Shown here one piece after another: positions 17,051 to 27,195 of a stretch of 64,000 nt of DNA. The DNA lies in the NCBI GenBank assembly GCA_016708435.1, contig JADJFV010000001.1, forward strand, positions 434,001-498,000, written 5' to 3'. Each line of letters starts with the position of its first letter. Position 1 is the stretch's first letter. A program made the translations under genes and the position numbers. The stretch is from Leptospiraceae bacterium (lineage in GTDB: Bacteria; Spirochaetota; Leptospiria; Leptospirales; Leptospiraceae). Below the pieces are notes generated by a model. The model saw nothing but the letters and a program-made list of their open reading frames with translations, did no database searches and was not told the origin of the DNA.

Positions 17051-17452
17051 CTAGACCGGTTCGAAGTAAGCTAAGTTCTCTGGTCCTTCGTGAATTACAA
17101 TTCTATCGACTTTGCCTTTTGCTTTTTTGACTTCTGCTTTGAGTCCAGAATAAAACCAGCGAGCGATGTTTTCAGAGGTTGGATTAATTCCTTTGAAGTC
17201 TGGGTGATCGTTGATTAGAATATGATCGATTGATTGTATAAGCTCCGCCAACTTTTGCTTAGCCGTTAGGAAGTCGAAACTGATACCATCGGGACGGATG
17301 TTTTCTTTTCCCGAGAGAAATATTTCTACTTTCCAGGAATGACCATGACAGGCTTCGTCACTTCCGTCTGCATAGTATTTGTATAAATAGTGCGCTGACT
17401 CAAAACGCGCTTCGATTCGAATATAGAATTTGCCTTTTTCTTTGTTGAACAT
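17051..17452 (-). CDS. queD: 6-carboxy-5,6,7,8-tetrahydropterin synthase family protein
   Basis: The protein has 133 residues from the ATG at 17450-17452; a longer frame from 17488 adds an N-terminus unlike the family. The zinc histidines are visible in RFESAHYL and CHGHSWKVEIFL, with the catalytic Cys in DEACHGH and the Glu in VIHEGPENLAYFEP. QueD makes 6-carboxytetrahydropterin for queuosine. A PTPS-like role is possible, but no neighbouring queuosine genes are present to confirm it. Confidence 0.85.
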   Translation of the reverse strand: MFNKEKGKFYIRIEARFESAHYLYKYYADGSDEACHGHSWKVEIFLSGKENIRPDGISFDFLTAKQKLAELIQSIDHILINDHPDFKGINPTSENIARWFYSGLKAEVKKAKGKVDRIVIHEGPENLAYFEPV

Positions 17453-17578
17453 AATTAGATAAAGGTCTTTTTGAGGACAATCTGTCAAATGAAACAGGGA
17501 TAAAAAAAAATTTCTTAGTTGAACTATTTAGAATCGGTCTAAACTAGTAATATATTTTTCAAACTCTGGAGGTTTGGT

Positions 17579-17803
17579 GTGATTCAATCTGCACAAAAAT
17601 TTTACAAAGAAATGACTGTTGGGGATGCAATGCAAGTTCATCCAGAAGCTGGTCTTGTTTTCTCTAGCTATCATCTTGGTGGATGCTCTCATTGCTCTAT
17701 CAATGAAATCGAAACTATCGAGCAAGTTTGCCAGGGCTATGGTGTAGAAGTAGAAGTGCTTCTAGATAGTCTAAACAATCTGTTCGCAGAAGACGAAGCA
17801 TAG
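17579..17803 (+). CDS. DUF1858 redox-disulfide domain protein
   Basis: The protein has 74 residues with EMTVGDAMQVHPEAGLVFSSYHLGGCSHC, the DUF1858 signature found in small proteins with a CxxC pair linked to hybrid cluster and redox proteins. The start is GTG at 17579, six bases after GGAGG. A strong terminator follows, so it is probably a single-gene unit. Function unknown. Confidence 0.8.
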   Translation: MIQSAQKFYKEMTVGDAMQVHPEAGLVFSSYHLGGCSHCSINEIETIEQVCQGYGVEVEVLLDSLNNLFAEDEA

Positions 17804-17814
17804 TCGCTGCTCTT

Positions 17815-17850
17815 AAAGCGGGAATGAATTTAACTTTCCCGCTTTTCTTT
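17815..17850 (+). terminator. Rho-independent terminator
   Basis: A perfect 10-bp stem AAAGCGGGAA / TTCCCGCTTT with an 11-base loop is followed by TTCTTTTC. It begins 11 bases after the stop of the DUF1858 gene. Confidence 0.85.
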
Positions 17851-17876
17851 TCTCCCTTCCCTTTTTTACATATATA

Positions 17877-18914
17877 ATGAAAGACAAAGAAGACATTCAA
17901 TTAGGAATTGATCCTAAACCTATTAATGAAACAGAAGAGCGGCAACTCAGTCTTTTGCTCAACTTAATAAGAAATCGTCAGGGTTTGTCCTTTGTTCAAC
18001 TTCGTCAGATTATGAAGGAATACTATTCCAATTCCAATCTCGAATCCGATCAAAAGAAATTACAAAGAGACATTGATGAATTAAAAGAAAATGGATTCTC
18101 CATAAAATTCCACAAAGTATCGCATGAGTCTATGGAGTATAACGTCTATCGAATGGATGATTCCCAAAGAGATGCTCGCATTCAAATGACAGAGGAAGAG
18201 CTAAGAAAATTTTCCTTCTTAGTTCTCAAAAAGTCAGAAGAGATAGCGTCTAATGAACTGTTTACCGCTTCTCAAAAAATATTTTCTCGTGATCTTCAAC
18301 ATTTTCCTAGTATCAAGAAAAAACCTTCAAATGAGAATACAGTGAATGAGGAAGAAATTTCTGAAATTTCAGAGAATCTCTATAAAATCATGACTGCTAT
18401 CAAAAATAGAACTCCTCTCAAAATCGAATATTTCAAAACAAATCCGAAAGAAAGTCATCAGCGCGAAATTGAGCCATTGCAAATCATCAAAAGAAATTCG
18501 GAAGACTTTTACTTAATCGTATTTGATCGAGAAAAAAAAGAAAAGCGTCGATTTCTAATTCCCAAGATTCTAAAGATTTCCGAAATGAGCGGCGAATTCC
18601 TATTTAACGGTAAGATAAATGAAAACGATTTGAATTACCATGCACTCAATTTTAATGTGCATGAAGCGGAGTCTTTAGAGATTACCTGTAGCCCGGAAAA
18701 TTCCTGGAAGCTAGAAAAATTTTTATATCCTCACCCCTTTAAAAAAGTAGTAAATACTTTTCTATTAACCACAACTAATCGTTCTGCCTTATTTAGTTTT
18801 ATTTTAAAAGAAAATGATTGCATTGAAAGTGTAAATTCGGAAATTTTCGTTCGAGAATTGCAAGAGTTCTTATCTAAAATTAAGAACAATTATACGAATA
18901 GTCCTGCCTTATGA
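17877..18914 (+). CDS. WYL-domain transcriptional regulator
   Basis: The protein has 345 residues. The N-terminal region (about 20-85) fits a winged helix ([27 protein letters not shown]). A WYL domain (about 175-250) shows [46 protein letters not shown] proteins are ligand-responsive regulators that often control DNA repair or defence genes. It overlaps the following cyclase by four bases (ATGA), so the two are coupled. The target is unknown. Confidence 0.8.
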   Translation: MKDKEDIQLGIDPKPINETEERQLSLLLNLIRNRQGLSFVQLRQIMKEYYSNSNLESDQKKLQRDIDELKENGFSIKFHKVSHESMEYNVYRMDDSQRDARIQMTEEELRKFSFLVLKKSEEIASNELFTASQKIFSRDLQHFPSIKKKPSNENTVNEEEISEISENLYKIMTAIKNRTPLKIEYFKTNPKESHQREIEPLQIIKRNSEDFYLIVFDREKKEKRRFLIPKILKISEMSGEFLFNGKINENDLNYHALNFNVHEAESLEITCSPENSWKLEKFLYPHPFKKVVNTFLLTTTNRSALFSFILKENDCIESVNSEIFVRELQEFLSKIKNNYTNSPAL

Positions 18915-20194
18915 TTACAACCAAAGAATTACTACTCGAAAGAGAAATTAAGGGGCTAAAGTTTATTAGCTACTTCCGATTATTTTTCGTATTTGTCAAT
19001 ATTAGTATCACAATGATAGTTGCCAAGAGTTTGATGGAAAGAGTGGCTGTGGGGTTAATTTCTATTATATCTTTCATTGCTACTTTTTATTTTATCTATC
19101 TCCTAAAGCAAAAACGGAATCTGTCTTTTATTGGGATAATGAGCGCTATCCTCGATGTTTGTGTGTTGGCTTGCCTTCCTTATATCTGGCATGAATCGGT
19201 AGGTGGCGATTCAGTTTCGAGGGCTTATATGCTAAAAGCTCCGACTTATGTTTCTATGTATTTTGCGATTTTAATCATTCATAGTTTTACAATCAGACCA
19301 CAGTATCCCTTAATTATCGCCGGCGGGGTTACCTTTTTTTCTCTCATACTATTTTTTTATGCAAAGCAAGATACACGAACTATTATATCAAGTGACTTTG
19401 TAACTCATATGCTTGGTAGCACAGTTAGTGGAGAATTTTATTTTTCTACTCTTTTGACATTTGTATTTTCAGGTTTAATTCTATCCTTCTTTACTTATCA
19501 ATCTAGAAAGCTTATCTATGAAGCAGTCAATTTAGAAGTAGCCAAGATGCAAGTAAGTCGTTACTTTTCGCCTAACGTATTTGATAAGATAGCCACTTCT
19601 GATGAGAGTCTTGTAAATTCTTCTGGAAGAAAACAAGACGTAGCCGTTATGTTTACGGATATTCGAGATTTTACCACACTGAGCGAAAGTTTAAAGCCTG
19701 AAGATGTTGTAGAACTTTTAAAAGAGTATCATGCAAAGATGGTAAATATTATTTTTGAAAATGGTGGCACTCTAGATAAATTCATCGGAGACGGAATCAT
19801 GGCAACTTTCGGAACTCCTGATCCAAAGCCAGACGACGCTTACAGAGCAGTAGTCGCAGGTCTTGCCATGAAAAAAGCGTTAGTCGAACTCAATGCCGAT
19901 AGAAAGAAAAAGGGTTTATCAGAATTGCGAATCGGGATTGGAATTCATTTTGGAAGTGTAATTGCCGGAAATATTGGAACCGAAAACCGGATGGAATACA
20001 CTGTCATCGGTGATACTGTGAATCTAGCAAGTCGCATCGAAAGCAAATGCAAAGAGCTTAAAACTGATTTCTTAATTTCCGAAACCGTAAACGCTCAATT
20101 AAATGACCGCATTCCTACTCGAAACGTCGGCGAACACTCCGTCAAAGGAAAGTCCCAAGTCGTTACTTTGTATGAAGTTATGTCAATTTCTTAA
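18911..20194 (+). CDS. Membrane-bound class III adenylate/guanylate cyclase
   Basis: The protein has 427 residues. Six hydrophobic helices (to about 200) precede a linker ([16 protein letters not shown]) and a class III cyclase domain (about 240-425). The latter contains [14 protein letters not shown] (metal Asp), [12 protein letters not shown] (second Asp) and [21 protein letters not shown]. It should convert ATP or GTP to the cyclic form at the inner membrane; substrate identity is not certain from motifs. It is translationally coupled to the upstream WYL regulator. Confidence 0.9.
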   Translation: MITTKELLLEREIKGLKFISYFRLFFVFVNISITMIVAKSLMERVAVGLISIISFIATFYFIYLLKQKRNLSFIGIMSAILDVCVLACLPYIWHESVGGDSVSRAYMLKAPTYVSMYFAILIIHSFTIRPQYPLIIAGGVTFFSLILFFYAKQDTRTIISSDFVTHMLGSTVSGEFYFSTLLTFVFSGLILSFFTYQSRKLIYEAVNLEVAKMQVSRYFSPNVFDKIATSDESLVNSSGRKQDVAVMFTDIRDFTTLSESLKPEDVVELLKEYHAKMVNIIFENGGTLDKFIGDGIMATFGTPDPKPDDAYRAVVAGLAMKKALVELNADRKKKGLSELRIGIGIHFGSVIAGNIGTENRMEYTVIGDTVNLASRIESKCKELKTDFLISETVNAQLNDRIPTRNVGEHSVKGKSQVVTLYEVMSIS

Positions 20195-20279
20195 GGTTAG
20201 GCTTTAGCCTTATCCGTTTCAAAAAAGGAATGACGTTTGACCGTTTCTGTAAATTCTGGTAGTAGAGGAAACCATAACC

Positions 20280-20438
20280 ATGTCTGACGAGAACAAAGAA
20301 AAGAAAAACAAGAAAATTTCAAAAATGAGCCCAGCAGAGTTAGATGCTGCTTTGAAAAAAGCTACTGATAACAAAAATTCTGATTTATCAAAATATGTAA
20401 AACATATCAATCAGAGAAAAGCAGAATTAAAAAAATAA
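20280..20438 (+). CDS. Small Lys-rich hypothetical protein (52 aa)
   Basis: A 52-residue ORF starts at ATG 20280 after an AGAGG site and ends at TAA 20436-20438. Its sequence begins MSDENKEKKNKKISKMSP and continues AELDAALKKATDNKNSDL, ending KAELKK: a charged tail and a predicted helical body. A GGAGCG/CGCTCC hairpin follows at 20453-20470. I do not recognise the family. Confidence 0.6.
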   Translation: MSDENKEKKNKKISKMSPAELDAALKKATDNKNSDLSKYVKHINQRKAELKK

Positions 20439-20489
20439 TCTCCGCCTAAAGGAGCGTAACCGCGCTCCACTCGCATTTTGTAAACATCC

Positions 20490-22397
20490 TTGATTCAATT
20501 TATAAATATTCGTCACCAATATGGAGCTAACGTTTTATACGATGGTTTCTCTTGGCACATCAAGCCGAACAGCAAAGTTGGATTAGTCGGTCCCAATGGA
20601 GCGGGTAAGACTACTTTGTTTCAAATGGCTGCCGGCTTAATTAAACCGGATGGCGGAGAATTAGTTCGTGCAAAGGATACAGTCATTTCTCTCTTTCATC
20701 AAATACCAAATTTTGATGAAGAAAAATCTGTCATAGACACTGCACTCATTTCCAATACACTTTATAAAAAATACTTAGAGCGAAAAGAAGATATCGACAA
20801 ACGCTTCGAAACCACAAATCATGAGAGTGAAGAATTTGAAAAACTTCTAACAGATCAAGCAGAGCTAGAAGATTTTGCGCATACTCACGATTTGCACAAC
20901 TTAGAAATTAAAGCAAAGAAAATTTTGAGTGGTCTTGGTTTTAAAGATGATGCCTACACAAGACAAGTAAAGAATTTTTCTCCAGGTTATCATCATAGAA
21001 TTGGTTTAGCGATTGCGCTACTTAATCCTTACAATTTACTTTTACTCGATGAACCAACAAATCACTTAGATGATACAACCAAAGAATGGCTTCGTGATTT
21101 TTTAAAATCAATCAAGACTACATTTGTAATTGTTACTCACGATCCAGAATTTCTAAATGATGTAACAGATACCATTGCAGAAATTTCTCTCAAAGGTATA
21201 ATCGAGTTTCGTGGAACACTCGAAGCATTCTTAGAAGAAAAAAATGAGCTGCATGAAAAACTAAAAAATCAATTCAAGAAAGAAGAAGCCTATCTCAAAA
21301 AGAGAATGGAATGGATTGATCGTTTTAGAGCACAAGCAACAAAAGCAAAACAAGTGCAAAGTGCGATTAAAAGATTAGATAAGCGAGATAGTGTTGACAA
21401 TCCAGAGGATATTTTTTGGAACAAAAAACCTAGCTATCGGTTTAATCATATTCCAGATGGGAAAATTACATTTCGTTTAGAGAATGCAAGTTTCCAATAT
21501 GAAAAAAATGGAAAGGTAATTTATAAAGATGCAGATTTAGAAGTATCCGCTGGTGATAAGATTGCACTTGTTGGTCCAAATGGTGCGGGTAAATCTACTC
21601 TTATGCGCTCCATACTCGGCAGACACACATTAACCGCTGGATCGATTTACTTCGGTCCTAAAACTAAGATTGCTTATTTTTCACAGACTCATGGGGAAGA
21701 TTTGCATCCCTCGCTCAATATGCTTGAGTCTATTTTAAAAGTATATCCAGCTATGTCAGATGAAGCAGTTCGAAATATCTTAGGACATTTTTCATTTTCT
21801 GGTGATACGATATACAAGAAAGTATCCGCTATGTCGGGTGGTGAGCAGAGTAGGCTTAGAATGGCACTTATGGTCTTAACTCCAGCCAATTGCCTATTCA
21901 TGGATGAGCCTACAAACCATTTGGACATGGTTACGCGTAACGCATTAAAACATGCTCTGATTGATTTTCCTGGCTCATTATTTATCATCAGTCATGATCC
22001 TGATTTCTTGAAAGGTCTTTGTGATAGAACCTTTGAATTATCCGGCGGTGTATTAAAAAATTTAAATTGTTCCTTCGATGATTATTTAAAATTTCACAAA
22101 GAAGGAGTTTACGGAGAAGAAAGTCAAGCGACCAAGCCTGTTCGTCAAAAAGAAACGAATGCGAGTAAGAATAATGATAAAAACCGCTTAAAGAAAATTC
22201 AGAAAGAGATAGATGAAATTGAAGCACGACTAGATTTATTGGAAAAAAATAAAAAACATTTAGAAGAACTTTTAGCAGATCCCGGATTTTTTAAAAATAG
22301 AAGTTATCAAACTGAATTGGACAATTACAATGAAACGAAAAAAGAGATTGCCAATTTAACAGAAAAGTGGGAAATTTTAAGTGAGGAAATAAATTAA
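20490..22397 (+). CDS. ABC-F family ATPase (Uup/YheS-like)
   Basis: The protein has 635 residues with two ABC domains: Walker A GPNGAGKTT and signature SPGYHHR (degenerate) in the first, Walker A GPNGAGKST and signature MSGGEQSR in the second, each with a DEPTNHLD Walker B. The linker (about 245-310, KKRMEWIDRFRAQATKAKQVQSAIKR) is the ABC-F P-site-tRNA-interaction motif. A C-terminal coiled coil (about 560-630) is of the DNA-binding Uup type. There are no membrane segments; it acts on ribosomes. The start is TTG at 20490 with no clear ribosome site. Confidence 0.9.
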   Translation: MIQFINIRHQYGANVLYDGFSWHIKPNSKVGLVGPNGAGKTTLFQMAAGLIKPDGGELVRAKDTVISLFHQIPNFDEEKSVIDTALISNTLYKKYLERKEDIDKRFETTNHESEEFEKLLTDQAELEDFAHTHDLHNLEIKAKKILSGLGFKDDAYTRQVKNFSPGYHHRIGLAIALLNPYNLLLLDEPTNHLDDTTKEWLRDFLKSIKTTFVIVTHDPEFLNDVTDTIAEISLKGIIEFRGTLEAFLEEKNELHEKLKNQFKKEEAYLKKRMEWIDRFRAQATKAKQVQSAIKRLDKRDSVDNPEDIFWNKKPSYRFNHIPDGKITFRLENASFQYEKNGKVIYKDADLEVSAGDKIALVGPNGAGKSTLMRSILGRHTLTAGSIYFGPKTKIAYFSQTHGEDLHPSLNMLESILKVYPAMSDEAVRNILGHFSFSGDTIYKKVSAMSGGEQSRLRMALMVLTPANCLFMDEPTNHLDMVTRNALKHALIDFPGSLFIISHDPDFLKGLCDRTFELSGGVLKNLNCSFDDYLKFHKEGVYGEESQATKPVRQKETNASKNNDKNRLKKIQKEIDEIEARLDLLEKNKKHLEELLADPGFFKNRSYQTELDNYNETKKEIANLTEKWEILSEEIN

Positions 22398-22738
22398 TGA
22401 ACATTAGTCCTGAAGAGCTTAAAAGAAAGTTAGGCGAAAGAGAAAAAGGAAACGATGATTTTATTTTAGTGGATGTTAGGAACCCGAATGAACAAGAAAT
22501 CGCAGTAATTCCAGGAACAGACTTATTAATCCCATTGCACGACTTTGATTTAGAAATGTCAAAATTAGAATCATATAAAAAAGAGGGAAAGGAAGTCATA
22601 GTATACTGTAGAAGTGGTGGTCGATCCACAACTGCTTACGGAAAGTTAAAACGAAACGGCTTTACTAAAGTGTCTAATTTGGAAGGAGGAATTCTTTCCT
22701 ACTCCGATGAAGCAGACCCGTCTATCCCAAAGTATTGA
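22397..22738 (+). CDS. Rhodanese-like domain protein
   Basis: The protein has 113 residues, a single rhodanese domain with VDVRNPNEQEIAVIPG and the active-site loop VIVYCRSGGRSTTA (catalytic Cys). It handles sulfane sulfur in the cytoplasm. The ATG overlaps the stop of the ABC-F gene (TAATG), so it is read from the same message. Confidence 0.9.
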   Translation: MNISPEELKRKLGEREKGNDDFILVDVRNPNEQEIAVIPGTDLLIPLHDFDLEMSKLESYKKEGKEVIVYCRSGGRSTTAYGKLKRNGFTKVSNLEGGILSYSDEADPSIPKY

Positions 22739-22823
22739 GTTTAAAAATATTAATTGAAAATCTAGGATAATAAATCAGTTTTCTGATTTACCTAAAAAAA
22801 TAGGAAGGTAGGATGATGATTCT

Positions 22824-23579
22824 ATGCAGCTAGTTTTGTTAATTGAGACAGACTTTTATGCTTTAAAAGAATACGAAGGTCATCTTTCGGGCAATCGGTT
22901 TCGCCTAGTTGATACCGTTAGTGCAAAGAAGGGACTTGAATACGCAAGATCAGCCCCTCCTGATTTAATCATCATTGGATTTCAAGCACAAGAAAGAGAC
23001 ACAGCAGAAACTTTAATTTATCTAAAAAAAGAGCCCATTACAAAACATATTCCTGTTCTAGCACTAATACCAGATTTGAATGTTCCATTCTTAGAGTATC
23101 TTCAGAAGATCGGTATCGCAGGTTATTTACCTAAACCGGTAAAACAAAATGCGTTAGTGCAAAAGGTAAACGAACTACTCAGCATATCCGAAAATATTCG
23201 CGCCAATATAATCAAAGAAACTGTTCATCACGTAGCTGTAGCACTTAATAATGATGAGCGGGTAGTCATTATTTTCCGCTCAGGTATTAAAAATTATGTG
23301 CTGCCTGAAATTCGTAGAGTAATCAATCATGATTTCATAAAAAACTCAATCAACAAACATATTGCATTTGACCTACGCACATTACCAGAAATCACTCTAG
23401 AGGAAATGCAAATACTAGAAAAGATTCTAAAACTATTTGGGAAAAAACGAATCGGTCTTATCACTGGAACTCATATGGGAAATATTATGAAGCATAGTGA
23501 TTTACCCGATCACATCAATCTATTTCTTTCTATGGAAGACTACGAACTGTTTTTACAAAATCCAGACCTAGACGAGTAG
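22824..23579 (+). CDS. Receiver-like protein lacking the phosphoacceptor Asp
   Basis: The protein has 251 residues. Residues 1-120 have the response-regulator fold: LIETD near the start, PPDLIIIGF, then YLPKPVK with the conserved Lys (K104). The phosphoacceptor position holds Gly (G52), so phosphorylation is unlikely. Residues about 140-245 (HVAVALNNDERVVIIFRSG ... KRIGLITGTHMG) look like a STAS-like domain. It may be a phosphorylation-independent signalling partner. Function unknown. Confidence 0.65.
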   Translation: MQLVLLIETDFYALKEYEGHLSGNRFRLVDTVSAKKGLEYARSAPPDLIIIGFQAQERDTAETLIYLKKEPITKHIPVLALIPDLNVPFLEYLQKIGIAGYLPKPVKQNALVQKVNELLSISENIRANIIKETVHHVAVALNNDERVVIIFRSGIKNYVLPEIRRVINHDFIKNSINKHIAFDLRTLPEITLEEMQILEKILKLFGKKRIGLITGTHMGNIMKHSDLPDHINLFLSMEDYELFLQNPDLDE

Positions 23580-23706
23580 AATTTTCTAATCAAGTCGTTA
23601 ATCGTTGGCTAGACTTACGAGATCCTTGTCCAATAAATAAATTAAGAAAGAATTATTGACTTTATAGAGTCTGAAAGTATTACACATTAATGTCAGGAGA
23701 AAATCT

Positions 23707-26176
23707 ATGCGAAACCTATTTGTTTTAATTTTAATTTCCTTATTCACTTTCTGTAAAGGGTCTACCAATTCTGAGGAAGACAAGAATTCTATTTTAACAA
23801 ATTTAGGCATTATGTCACAAAGAAGCAATCGTCTCACCATTTCTGGAACGGCGGTTAAAGGGATAGTAAAAAATGCAATCGTTACAGTCAGTTCTCTGAA
23901 TAAAGACGGTAGTTGCAGTGCTTCTTCCATTTTAGCAACGGAAACAACCGATGAGTTAGGGAATTATTCATTGGTTTATAACAAAACAGGTTCAGTGGTA
24001 TGTTTGACTGTGGCCACGAATCCAAACGGAAAGACTTCCCTTTTCGATGAGAAAGCAAATTCAGACGTTTCTGTTCCAACGACTTCTACTTTTAAATTGG
24101 TAACAATCCTTCCAGAAAGCAAGATAATCAATAATAACCGCAAGAATGCAATGGTTTCTCCTTTTTCGAAATTATTAGCTAAAAGGTTACAGTATCTAAT
24201 CAAGCAAGCGGGAGAGGGAGCTAATGTAAGTGCATTACATAAAAAAAGCAAGTAAAGAAATTGTAGTGCGATTTGGACTTCAAAGTGGTCTATCGGCGTC
24301 TTCAGGAAAAGCAAATCCAAGCCCTAGAGCGTCTACTACGAGTATAAACGAAATAAATTATCCTGAATTGGATGACATACTATTAGAATTAGACAATCCA
24401 TCGAGTCCTTTGACCGCAAAATTCATTTCAATTTTAGTCGGTTTCTCTCATTTAGCAAATAAATATAAAAAGGGAGCAACTATTTCAATAGATGATATTG
24501 ATGCGATGATCGAAGCATTTGCTGTTGATTTCGAAGATGGAATATTTGATGGCAGAGGGATCGATGGCAATCCAATAATCGTTGGAGTTTTCCCGAATCA
24601 AATAATTTTTTCCAATAATACACTTACTACAATACTTCTTCCTGGGATTACGAGTTATTTTGCGGATGGAGGTAAGTTAACAATAGGCAGACCAATTTCT
24701 AATACGTTACCCGCTACGTCAACAATCACATCTGCCCAGATCGCAAGCCAAATTGAATTTGTGGACACAACACCAATTATTTCGAGTGCAGAACCTACGT
24801 CGACTCCAATACCTACGCCTACAGTACCAACACCGGTGACTGTAACTACTCCTACATCCGCAGCGCCGAGTGCAATGAGTTATTCGGGATCACCATTCAA
24901 TCTTACAACTAATCTAGCAATGAATCCTATTTTGCCGACAGTCACTGGAACTATCATTAGTTGTGCGGTTACTCCTGTTTTACCTGCAGGATTAGTTTTT
25001 AATATTACCACTTGTCAGATAGCAGGGACACCAACGCTTGCACAAGGGGCTACTAGTTATACTATTACAGCGAGTAATAGTTTTGGGAGCACAACAGCAA
25101 CTATTAGCATTGCAGTAACGAATAGTGCTATCTTAACAGGTGCTACACCATCTTCATATAGCACACGGTATGGAGATTTTGAATTGAATGGAAATTTTTA
25201 TTATAAGATTCTGAATGGCACAGAGTATTTAGTAAAAGTAAATGCAGCAGGTCAGTACGACTCAGGCTTTGGTACTGCCGGAAAACTAAGTATACCAATA
25301 AATGGAACAAATTTCCTCGCTTGTGGCGGTAAGGTTTTCGGACTTAGCGTAACAGGTGGAAATTACCGAATACATAAATTCAATGATGCCGGTGCTGGTT
25401 CTATAGCGACTGCTGTGGATAGTATTGGAGTAACCACAGGAAATGGATTGAATCAGATGTATTGTATAGATGGAATTATTTATCTAGCGGTCATTGACAA
25501 TGGTGCTCCGGCAACAGGAACAGGATTAATGAAGTTTGATACAAGTTCAGAAACTTTTACAGTTCAATTTATAAATTACACAAACCAACAAATATCCGCA
25601 GTATTCAAAGACTCTGCAAGTCAACTCTGGATACAAAAATCAAGTGCTCCTCAGTTTTCAAAAATAAATGCGAGTTTAGGTCTAGTTGCAGGAGGGGAGA
25701 AGACTGCCAGTCTCATTGGATCTCTTTATTATATATCAACAACGGATTTGTGTTTTGTTTCTAGAGCGAATGCAAGTGATGTAAGTGCTATCTTCATAGG
25801 AACTGTTGATGATTTCTTGGTTGATATAGCCGACGGTACGTTGAATGGCGCAAGTGTTAAAAACTTAGCTATCCACCAAGCTGGAAAGAATAAAAACTCT
25901 TCCGGAATTGTTGCAGCTCGTGGTGGGAATAAAATATTTATCATGGACTATTATTTGAATGTTACACCATATGAATTTGCAACAAGCTTGTTTGATTGGA
26001 CTACAGCAACCATTGCTCCACAGTTTAATGCAGGATCAATCCAGACACTGACATATACTCCGTATGACAACTTCAATGGTAGAAACAACGCTCATTTGAC
26101 TTTTGCGCAGGGTTATTTTTATTTTGTTTATCAAAAGGTAGGTGGAGCAATCATAGTGGATAAATTCCTGCCGTGA
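23707..26176 (+). CDS. Large Ig-like/propeller lipoprotein, frameshifted
   Basis: A lipoprotein signal peptide (MRNLFVLILISLFTFC) opens a frame that stops at 24255. The continuation, ASKEIVVRFGLQSG to 26176, is one frame away. Dropping one A from the seven-A run at 24241-24247 gives HKKASKEIVVRFG and joins them into 822 residues. The second part holds a Pro/Thr linker (STPIPTPTVPTPVTVTTPTS), a putative Ig (He_PIG-like) domain around SYSGSPFNLTTNLAMNP, and a C-terminal region resembling a propeller. Probably surface exposed. The frameshift may be a homopolymer error or phase variation. Confidence 0.75.
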
Positions 26177-26209
26177 TTTCTTTTAACTCACCCTTTACAA
26201 GTCAGGTGA

Positions 26210-26935
26210 TTATTTATTATTATCCGCTGCAAAATCAGTATCACTTCCCCAGAAATAATTCACTTGCTCAGTTGAGTAATATTCTTGTTTGTCGCCAGTG
26301 GATTGAATACTAAATAGTTTGTCAGTTCTATTGTTTTTGCGATTTCGATTCTTCGCATCTAAAATAATCTTATAACACTCATCTTTCCAAAACATATGAG
26401 GACAGCCCATGAGATGATATCCTTCATGGATGAGAGTGGAGCTAGGACTTGTAAATAGAAGCTGTAAAAGAGCGGCATACTTTGATTTGACGAAACCACG
26501 GGTATTTGTGTATGACTCTACTGCTCCATGGACTTCTAATTTAATTCCTACGCCATAGAAAATTCCGAGCGTCATAACTTCATAAGCAATATCTCCCCAA
26601 GTTCTCCCCACCATATAGACGATACGATCACAATCGGGACCAAGCTTATACTTCCGTAGTTGGTCTAATACATCCGTTCCGAAAAAAGCAAATCGTTCCA
26701 CCTTCTTAGTTTTCTTGAATTGTAATTTGATTTTATATAAGGCTAATTCTTGCGCCCAATCTATTTCTAGGTCGGCTACTTCTGATTTGCTGATAGTGTC
26801 TTCGTAGAATACGCATACATTTAAGGTTTGCTCTTCTCCAAAGTCTATCGCATTTCGAACTTTATTATCATGAAACCCAACAGTCGTGCAATTAGTAAGG
26901 CTAAAAACTAAACATAAAGCAAAAATTAATTTCAT
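26210..26935 (-). CDS. Metzincin-like zinc protease lipoprotein
   Basis: The protein has 241 residues from the ATG at 26933-26935 (AAGGAA six bases upstream); the longer frame reads into a dispersed repeat. MKLIFALCLVFSLTNC is a lipoprotein signal. Residues 170-180, HEGYHLMGCPH, match the extended metzincin zinc motif HExxHxxGxxH. A Met-turn candidate is not obvious, so activity is inference. No other domain recognised. Confidence 0.65.
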   Translation of the reverse strand: MKLIFALCLVFSLTNCTTVGFHDNKVRNAIDFGEEQTLNVCVFYEDTISKSEVADLEIDWAQELALYKIKLQFKKTKKVERFAFFGTDVLDQLRKYKLGPDCDRIVYMVGRTWGDIAYEVMTLGIFYGVGIKLEVHGAVESYTNTRGFVKSKYAALLQLLFTSPSSTLIHEGYHLMGCPHMFWKDECYKIILDAKNRNRKNNRTDKLFSIQSTGDKQEYYSTEQVNYFWGSDTDFAADNNK

Positions 26936-26990
26936 CAATGTTCCTTTAGTCTTTTTGTATTTAGAAGAGATTTCAGTCTGTCGCTGAATA

Positions 26991-27160
26991 CGGTCATTTC
27001 GAACCAATGAATTCAAAGTTTACACTACGACTATTCAGTGTGTGAGAAATCTATTTAGCTTAAAGCGATTAATACTTGTAAGTTCTAAGATAGATAGACC
27101 TCTCACATCGCCTGCTGATAGAGAGCAAAGCGAAAAGGTGGAAGATATTCGAGGTGACAG
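26991..27160 (-). repeat. 'CHLERS' dispersed palindromic repeat, copy 1
   Basis: CGGTCATTTCGAACC to ATTCGAGGTGACAG. It is the reverse-orientation version of the element at 35291, sharing TTCGAA.TGAC ends, GAGAAATCTAT and ATAGACCTCTCAC. It lies just upstream of the metzincin-like gene. Confidence 0.75.
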
Positions 27161-27195
27161 TATTGACAGCCTGTTTGGTAACTTGGTTATTTTAT

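Noticed and set aside
20453..20470. GGAGCG/CGCTCC hairpin as an attenuator for the ABC-F gene
   Set aside because: Only six base pairs, no T run and no leader peptide; not enough to claim regulation.
22770..22795. AAATCAG/CTGATTT hairpin as a terminator after the rhodanese gene
   Set aside because: It is followed by A-rich rather than T-rich sequence on the plus strand.
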